A stretch of 29,090 nucleotides of DNA from an uncultured Clostridia bacterium (GTDB taxonomy: Bacteria; Bacillota; Clostridia; Christensenellales; CAG-314). The notes under the pieces are model-generated. The model did not search any database. It was not told the origin of the DNA and saw only the letters and a program-made list of their open reading frames with translations. Location of the stretch: positions 1-29,090 of the forward strand of contig CAKPYT010000035.1 in the NCBI GenBank assembly GCA_934203075.1, in the 5' to 3' direction. This document shows positions 23,790 to 29,090 of the stretch, one piece after another; within the stretch, counting starts at the first letter, position 1; every line of letters begins with the position of its first letter. A program made the translations under genes and the position numbers.

Positions 23790-25259
23790 ATGAAAATGAA
23801 AAGAATCCTGACGGCGATTTGCCTGGCTTTGATTTTGTGTTTTGCTTTTTGTGCCTGCGGGGACGATTACATCGCAAGAAACGGCAGGGATCTGAACCTG
23901 TATGAAATCGACGCCACGTACGACGAAACGACGCACGTGCTCAGCGGGTGTGAAACGTTTCACTATCGCAACGATTGCGACGTTGCTTTTTCGTCGTTAA
24001 AATTTCATCTTTACCCGAATGCCTACCGACAGGGCGGCACGCTTGCCACGAAAAACGCAGTGGCGTTTTCTACACCGGCGACCTATGGCGGCATCACGCT
24101 GGATCAGGTTTCCGTAAACGGAGAGCAGGCAACCTATCGCGTTACCGGCACCGATTACGACATTCTGGAAGTAGAACTGCCGCAGGAATTGTACACGGGG
24201 GAAAGCGTTTCCGTGCAGATGACGTTTCAGGTACAGATGCCGGGCGCGCGGCATCGGCTGGGTTTTGGCGAGCATACCGTCAATTTCGGCAACTGGTATC
24301 CGGTGTTGTGTGCCACGCAAAGAAACGAGTTTGTTTGCGACCCGTATTATTCTATGGGCGACCCGTTTTATAGCGAAATGGCAAACTATCACGTAACGCT
24401 GCGCCTGCCGAAGGACTACGTTCTTGCATCCGGCGGCAACCTGACGGAGCGCACGGAGGAAGAGAACGAGGTCGTGTACCGTCTGGAAGCCACCAGCGTG
24501 CGGGATTTTGCTTTTCTCTGTTCCAAGGAGTATCAGCACGTTTCGGCCGAAAAAAACGGAACCACGGTACACTATTACTATTTCAACGATCAGGATCCGC
24601 AGAACAGCCTGCAAACGGCGTGCGATGCGCTTGCTACCTTTTCCGACGCATTCGGGAAGTATCCGTACGAGCAATATACGGTAGCGGAAGCGGAGTTTCA
24701 CCAAGGCGGAATGGAATATCCGAATTTGTCGTATATCACCACCGGACTGGACCAGGAAACATATCGGCAGGTGATTGTGCACGAAACGGCACATCAGTGG
24801 TGGTACGGCCTGGTCGGAAACGACGAAGTGCGCCACGCCTGGATGGACGAAGGCCTGGCGGAGTTTTCTACGGCGTATTTTTACGAGCAGAACCCGTCGT
24901 ACAACGTGTCGTATCAGATGATGCTGTTGCGATGCGAAAAAACATACACCAGTTACGTAAAAGTTTTGCAGGCACTGGACGGCATCAGCACCAAAATGGA
25001 GCGCACGCTCGGAGAATTTCCGACGGAGCGGGAATATACGCTTTGCACGTATCATAAGGGCATGCTGCTGTTCGATAGCCTGAGGCAGGTCACAGGCGAT
25101 AAATTCTTCATCGGCCTGCGAAAGTATTTCGAAAAGTATCGCTGCAAGAATGCCGAACCGGAAGATATGATTGCCTGCTTTGAAAGAGCGTTCGGTGGCA
25201 CGCTTTCCGATTGGTTTGACGCCTGGCTGCAGGGGAACGTCGTCATCGGCGAGGCGTAA
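23790..25259 (+). CDS. M1 family metallopeptidase, predicted lipoprotein
   Basis: A zinc aminopeptidase of the M1 (gluzincin) family, probably tethered to the outer face of the membrane. The zinc motif is HETAHQWW (H331, H335) with the third ligand E354 in WMDEGLAEFS. The substrate-binding GAMEN motif appears as GGMEY (306-310), and a likely catalytic Tyr lies in YHKGMLLFDSL. A lysine-starting hydrophobic signal (MKMKRILTAICLALILCF) leads to a lipobox-like FCAC with C23 as the probable lipidated residue. I start at 23790, which has GGAGAAG upstream; the in-frame ATG at 23757 would put twelve-odd polar residues before the signal. At 489 aa it has the N-terminal and catalytic domains but lacks the large C-terminal helical domain of PepN. 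Confidence 0.92.
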   Translation: MKMKRILTAICLALILCFAFCACGDDYIARNGRDLNLYEIDATYDETTHVLSGCETFHYRNDCDVAFSSLKFHLYPNAYRQGGTLATKNAVAFSTPATYGGITLDQVSVNGEQATYRVTGTDYDILEVELPQELYTGESVSVQMTFQVQMPGARHRLGFGEHTVNFGNWYPVLCATQRNEFVCDPYYSMGDPFYSEMANYHVTLRLPKDYVLASGGNLTERTEEENEVVYRLEATSVRDFAFLCSKEYQHVSAEKNGTTVHYYYFNDQDPQNSLQTACDALATFSDAFGKYPYEQYTVAEAEFHQGGMEYPNLSYITTGLDQETYRQVIVHETAHQWWYGLVGNDEVRHAWMDEGLAEFSTAYFYEQNPSYNVSYQMMLLRCEKTYTSYVKVLQALDGISTKMERTLGEFPTEREYTLCTYHKGMLLFDSLRQVTGDKFFIGLRKYFEKYRCKNAEPEDMIACFERAFGGTLSDWFDAWLQGNVVIGEA

Positions 25260-25393
25260 CGCACAAAAACTCTCCCGAAAAGACAGGGGGCGGCAAAAAT
25301 TTTTGGAAGGTTTGTTTCGTCGCCGTTCCCCGGTTTTACGCGGAAGAATGCCGGAAAGTATTTCGGTTTTCTTACCGGGGGAGGGAGGATCCG

Positions 25394-25411
25394 GCGCGGC
25401 GAAGGCCGCGC
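25394..25411. other. Perfect GC hairpin in the intergenic region
   Basis: GCGCGGC-GAAG-GCCGCGC is a perfect 7-bp stem with a GAAG tetraloop and no T tract. It lies 135 bases after the M1 stop and could protect a 3' end. Confidence 0.45.
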
Positions 25412-25552
25412 AGCCGATAAACGAGGCTCGCCGAAAAGAAGGGAACCGTGGCTTCCGCAGCCCGGCCCGATTGGAAAAACCGGGGGAAGAAAGGCGGAAC
25501 AGATGCTAAAAACCGATTTTAAAAACCGAACAAGCAAAGAATAGAACAGAAA

Positions 25553-25582
25553 AAAAACGGGTCTCGTGAGAGACCCGTTTTT
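25553..25582 (-). terminator. Terminator of the surface-protein/lipoprotein operon (bidirectional)
   Basis: CGGGTCTC-GTGA-GAGACCCG is flanked by A and T runs, giving eight T on the minus strand and five on the plus. It lies about 75 bases past the lipoprotein stop and may also end the M1 transcript. Confidence 0.9.
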
Positions 25583-25655
25583 GTGATAGGTTGTTTCGCT
25601 GCGATACCGGCAAAACGCACGCAGCGCAGCGACGTTTGCAAACCGGGCGCGAAGC

Positions 25656-27305
25656 CTATTTGTTTGCAAAGATGTTGTATTGTTGGTTGTAAGAGAAGCT
25701 GCCGTTGTACCATTGACGATAGAACAGCGTAGCGGGAACGATGTTGTAGCCGTCCTGGTAATGATCCCAGTTGTCGGCAGAGTCCGCCAGAATCAGCACG
25801 TCGTCGTAGATGTAGTCCGTACCCATGGTGTCGATGCCGATAATCACTTCCCAGTGACCGCCGTGCGGTCTCCACGAAACGGGCATCGGAGTGTTTCCGT
25901 TCAGGTTGGTGGTGACCCAGGTCAGGAACGAATCGTAGGTGGGGAACAACATGGAGGATTCTCCCGCATAGGAATCACGCGAGTAAGAACCTTTTTGCGG
26001 GTCGAAGCCCAGTCCCGGTTCGGCGGCAACGCCGGTGCCCATCAGCTTGAACAATCCCGCACTGCCGACGCCGCTTCCCTTCACGGTGGTGTTGTTGATT
26101 TTTTCGTATTTGTTTACGATGATTTCTTCCATATCATAGAAGGTGCTTGCCCCCAAGGAAGAGATATCGTACCCGTAGTACATCAAAACGGAAATCGTGG
26201 AGCAGATGCCGCAAGAGGATGCCATCGTTTGCTGGAAGGCTCTGTAGTTCGGCAGCACAATGCGCGATTCGGTGTTTTGCAGGTTGTACACGTCTACAAA
26301 TTTGTGATAGATGGAGTTGTCGCAGTCGTATTGACCGTTCAGCGGGGTGCCTTCGCCGTACAGATCCGCGTCACGCGTTCCGCCGAAGGATCCGTCGTTG
26401 TTCAGATAAAGGTGATTTTCCGGTTTGGTTTGTTTGATGGTGGAGGTTTCTTCTCCGCGTTCAAAGGTTACCGTCACCTTCGGAGCAACTACAAGATAGT
26501 CGAACTGATCGCTGATCACGCCGGATCTTTCCACGTCCTGCCACCAGCGATAGAATCTGCTTGCGGCGTGCGTGGAGTAACCGTCCTGCCAGTGGTCGGC
26601 ATTGTCGTACGGGTCTGCAAAGATCAGTACGGGGTTCCGTGCGAAATCCGTTCCCATATCGTCCATGCCGATGATGATTTTCCAACCGTTGGCCATATTG
26701 TCCTGATAGCGCACCAGAATGAGGCGGCCGTTTTTCAGGTGGTTCAGTGCCCAGCTTTCGAAATCGGCAATCTTGCCGTTGGTGGTGGAAGAAGTTTCGA
26801 CATAATCCGTATTGCGGGCGTCGTAGCCGAGTTCGTTAAACAAGGTTTTCAGTCCGTCGGACGTGGTACCGTTGCCGTATACGGTGGTATTGTTCAGTTC
26901 TTCGTACTTTTGCACCAGGGCCAGTTCGTTGTAGGTGTTTTTTACGTCTTCGCCGCTGTAGTTCAGAATCATCAGCGCGCAAGCCAGGCCGGAAGAATCC
27001 TGCATGGTTTGTTGATAGGGTGCAAAATGGGGGAACAACGTGCGCGAAGCGGTGGAGCCCAGGCAGTAGAAGTCGTTCACCAGCCAGTAATCCGATTCGG
27101 CATTGTCGTACATGCCATTTGCGGGGGCGCCTTCGCCGTACAGATCGGCGTTCAGCGAGCCGCCGTAGTTGCCGTTTTCATCGGTAATGAGGTGTTTGGT
27201 GCCTGCCGCTTCCGGCGTCAGCGTGCCGGGGCCGGGGGTCGGCGCACAGCCCGCAAGCACGACAATGGCGAGAATCAGGCAGAGTAAACTTAAAGATTTT
27301 TTCAT
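25656..27305 (-). CDS. Lipoprotein with duplicated C39-like cysteine peptidase domain
   Basis: A predicted exported lipoprotein of 549 aa: signal peptide 1-19, lipobox LAGC (C20), Pro-rich linker, then two homologous halves. Each half opens with a GGxxxADLYGEGxPxNGxYD segment (about 48-67 and 308-327). Each continues with a C39-like nucleophile region: YQQTMQDSSGLACA (97-110) and FQQTMASSCGICST (357-370). Each ends with a WxxIIGxDxMGTD and LILADxxDNxDHxQDGY block. The second half keeps a full triad candidate (C365, H484, D508). The first has Ser105 and Gly207 at the Cys and His positions, so it is probably inactive and may bind instead. It fits the PF13529-type fold by motif; the substrate is unknown. 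It follows the surface-protein gene by 24 bases, with AAGGAG six bases before the ATG. Confidence 0.85.
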   Translation of the reverse strand: MKKSLSLLCLILAIVVLAGCAPTPGPGTLTPEAAGTKHLITDENGNYGGSLNADLYGEGAPANGMYDNAESDYWLVNDFYCLGSTASRTLFPHFAPYQQTMQDSSGLACALMILNYSGEDVKNTYNELALVQKYEELNNTTVYGNGTTSDGLKTLFNELGYDARNTDYVETSSTTNGKIADFESWALNHLKNGRLILVRYQDNMANGWKIIIGMDDMGTDFARNPVLIFADPYDNADHWQDGYSTHAASRFYRWWQDVERSGVISDQFDYLVVAPKVTVTFERGEETSTIKQTKPENHLYLNNDGSFGGTRDADLYGEGTPLNGQYDCDNSIYHKFVDVYNLQNTESRIVLPNYRAFQQTMASSCGICSTISVLMYYGYDISSLGASTFYDMEEIIVNKYEKINNTTVKGSGVGSAGLFKLMGTGVAAEPGLGFDPQKGSYSRDSYAGESSMLFPTYDSFLTWVTTNLNGNTPMPVSWRPHGGHWEVIIGIDTMGTDYIYDDVLILADSADNWDHYQDGYNIVPATLFYRQWYNGSFSYNQQYNIFANK

Positions 27306-27329
27306 ATTTTTCTCCTTATGCCGCAGTGT

Positions 27330-29090
27330 TTAAAACCAGGCGTCTGCCAGCGGAACGAAAATGTGATAGTATTTGTTTCCGCCGACGTACAGCGCGTAGA
27401 AATCTGCTTTTGCGGTAGCGGGTTCTTCGTAACTTGCAGAGTCCGCATTGTTAAAGTAGTTCGTGAGGGGGTTGGTCTGGAATACCGCCGCATTGGCTTT
27501 TGCCAGATAGGGGCTGGAGCCGTTTACTTTTTGAGAGGCGTCGTCTGCGATGCCGTCCCCAAAGAAGATGCGGTAGTTGCCGTCATTGTGGTTTACGCCT
27601 TTTGCGCCCGTCAGTTTCACTACTTTGTAGAAACGGTCTGCGCTGTTCAGGAAGGAAACGAGTCCGTCCTGCGTGGAGATTTCCGTTGCGCCGACGGCTG
27701 TCGGGTCAATGGCGGTAACGTTGTCGTGGGACAGAATCATCAGAGAAGCCTTGAATTCGGCAGCGCTTACGGCGTTTGCGTAAACTTTCCCTTCGAAGGG
27801 GGCGCTGCTCAGCGTCGTCTTTTTCACCTGAACCATAATTTCGTCACCCACGTTCAGCACGGTGGTGTCCAGAGCAAGTGCGTTGTATTTGCCGACGATG
27901 CCGGTGTTGTACACGCCGATCAGGTCGTTGGAGTTTTTATCTTTCAACAGCAGTTCGGCGGCACCGAAAGAAGAAATCGGGTTCACCACTACGGCCTGCA
28001 GGTCGTGGAATTCGTCATCCGTCACGGCTTTCAGTTGCGCAATCGAGAGGGCCTGGTTTTCCACCGTAACGTCGAGGGTGGTGGTTGCTCCGCGGAACGT
28101 AATGGTTACCACGTGAGAACCGATGGTGTCTGCCGTATCGAACGAAATCATATCCTCCGTGATGGCCACCGTATCGCTGGAAGCGGGGTATTGCACGGTA
28201 AGTTGCATTGCCTGCAGCACGGTTTTTACTTCATTCTGCCAATCGCGCATGTGGAACGTGTTTTTGGACGGCGTGCCGAGTAAAGCAATGCTTGTCGGCG
28301 TCAGGTCCGAAACTTCTACCGTAAAGGAGAAGGTCTTGCCGAGGTAACTGCCGCGCACGGTGTAGGTGCCCGGGGTCTGCATATCCGGCAGAGTTGCGGC
28401 TTCCAGCATGTCCGCGGTGATGGGAACGTATTTGAAGGTGCCCAAAGAGTAGGTCAGCAGCAGGTCATAGTTTTCCGGTTGGAAAGTTGCGCCTTTCTGC
28501 AAAGAAATCGATGCGTGTTCCGGTTCGACGGAAACCAGTTCCCCGTCCGAAACGCTGTCTTCCGTAAGCAGAACGAACTGATGATAGTAGCTGTTGCCGC
28601 CGATGAAGAGGGCGTAAATGTCTTTTTTGGTGTAAACCGGGTTTTCCCAATCGCTCGAGCGATAGTTTGCATCTCCGAATACGATTTCGCCAAACGTTTT
28701 GCCGGTGGTAGCGAACGTAGCATTGCTGAAGAAGACCGGGGAGGTGTTTTTCCCGTCGATTTTCTGGTCGGCATAGTTCGTTACGCCGTCAAAGAAGAAG
28801 CGATAGAACAAGCTGGTTCCGTTCGCATAAGAGATGTAGTTCACCTTGCCGTGCAGTTTCACCAGTTTGTAGAAACTGTTTTCTCTTTCCGGCATGGTGA
28901 GGAAGGATCTCAGTTCTTCCTGGTTGGAGATGACGGTGGCTTTGTCCTTCGGCAGGTTGTATTGATTGCCGGAAGAAATGACCATCCCGCTGATGACCCC
29001 TTCCGTGGAGAATTCGCAGTAAAGTTTTTTGGAGTCGGATGTGCCTGCCGTTTCTGCCTTTTTCACAAGCTGCACGGGGATGGCAACCCG
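27330..29090 (-). CDS. Large repeat-bearing surface protein, 5' end beyond the window
   Basis: The frame stays open to the window edge, so the start and any signal peptide are missing; 586 aa are visible. Domains in order (visible numbering): a tail that may end an OB-like domain (1-50); module A (about 52-177), with FYKLVKLHG, FFFDG and ALFIGGNSYYHQFVLL; two bacterial Ig-like, Big_3-type domains (about 180-345) ending in TFSFTVEVSD and TTTLDVTVEN; an OB-fold-like domain (about 348-450) with LKDKNSNDLIGVYN and VLNVGDEIMVQV; and module A again (about 470-586), with FYKVVKLTG, IFFGDG and ALYVGGNKYYHIFVPL. No LPXTG or SLH anchor is at the C-terminus. I do not recognise module A. The C39-like lipoprotein gene follows after 24 bases in the same unit. 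Confidence 0.8.
   Translation of the reverse strand, partial: RVAIPVQLVKKAETAGTSDSKKLYCEFSTEGVISGMVISSGNQYNLPKDKATVISNQEELRSFLTMPERENSFYKLVKLHGKVNYISYANGTSLFYRFFFDGVTNYADQKIDGKNTSPVFFSNATFATTGKTFGEIVFGDANYRSSDWENPVYTKKDIYALFIGGNSYYHQFVLLTEDSVSDGELVSVEPEHASISLQKGATFQPENYDLLLTYSLGTFKYVPITADMLEAATLPDMQTPGTYTVRGSYLGKTFSFTVEVSDLTPTSIALLGTPSKNTFHMRDWQNEVKTVLQAMQLTVQYPASSDTVAITEDMISFDTADTIGSHVVTITFRGATTTLDVTVENQALSIAQLKAVTDDEFHDLQAVVVNPISSFGAAELLLKDKNSNDLIGVYNTGIVGKYNALALDTTVLNVGDEIMVQVKKTTLSSAPFEGKVYANAVSAAEFKASLMILSHDNVTAIDPTAVGATEISTQDGLVSFLNSADRFYKVVKLTGAKGVNHNDGNYRIFFGDGIADDASQKVNGSSPYLAKANAAVFQTNPLTNYFNNADSASYEEPATAKADFYALYVGGNKYYHIFVPLADAWF

Larger units (their letters stand above)
25260..25655. 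other. Intergenic region between the M1 peptidase and C39-like lipoprotein genes
   Basis: Apart from the hairpin at 25394-25411 and the terminator at 25553-25582 I see no gene or RNA here. The overlapping open frames are Arg/Lys-rich and lack ribosome binding sites. Confidence 0.6.

Noticed and set aside
25680..27287. Long plus-strand frame (535 codons) opposite the C39-like lipoprotein
   Set aside because: The minus frame has a signal peptide, a lipobox and internal homology. The plus frame is Val/Gly/Arg-rich with no motif.

Overview
The window reads as chromosomal DNA of a Gram-positive-type bacterium, most likely a Clostridia-class Bacillota. This is inferred from the gene set (recF/gyrB/gyrA block, DegV, GluRS with no GlnRS in view, PepV-type M20 peptidase, LplA plus GcvH, lipobox lipoproteins), from strong GGAGG-type ribosome binding sites and from extended -10 promoters (TGnTATAAT). 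Base composition looks roughly balanced by eye. No species can be named. I see no rRNA, tRNA, insertion sequence, phage gene or CRISPR array.

Layout. 1-614 is a purine-rich, gene-poor stretch beside recF that may be an origin flank. recF (minus) is divergent from gyrB-gyrA (plus). Then come a MATE exporter (minus), a DegV protein (plus), uppP-argS (minus), ychF and an ArsB/NhaD-type transporter (plus), a 51-codon small ORF (minus), and radC-gltX overlapping by 8 bases (minus). pepV (plus) faces radC from an overlapping promoter region. A PepT-like M20 peptidase (minus) follows. Next are lplA, gcvH and a possible GNAT protein (plus), thpR (minus), and an M1-family metallopeptidase lipoprotein (plus). 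Last is a minus-strand pair: a large repeat-bearing surface protein cut by the window edge, followed by a lipoprotein with two C39-like domains.

How the genes fit together. Most are housekeeping: DNA topology and repair (gyrase, RecF, RadC), aminoacyl-tRNA synthesis (ArgRS, GluRS), a ribosome-associated ATPase (YchF), undecaprenyl phosphate recycling (UppP), peptide use (two M20 peptidases) and lipoyl-protein assembly (LplA with its likely acceptor GcvH). The right-hand 5 kb is the accessory part and encodes exported proteins.

Three observations stand out. (1) recF, lplA and the 21835 gene each have a -10 hexamer exactly six bases before the ATG and no Shine-Dalgarno sequence, which suggests leaderless mRNAs. 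(2) The C39-like lipoprotein pairs a degenerate N-terminal domain (Cys to Ser, His to Gly) with an intact C-terminal one. (3) Its operon partner is a surface protein built from a duplicated, unrecognised module with Ig-like and OB-like domains between the copies.
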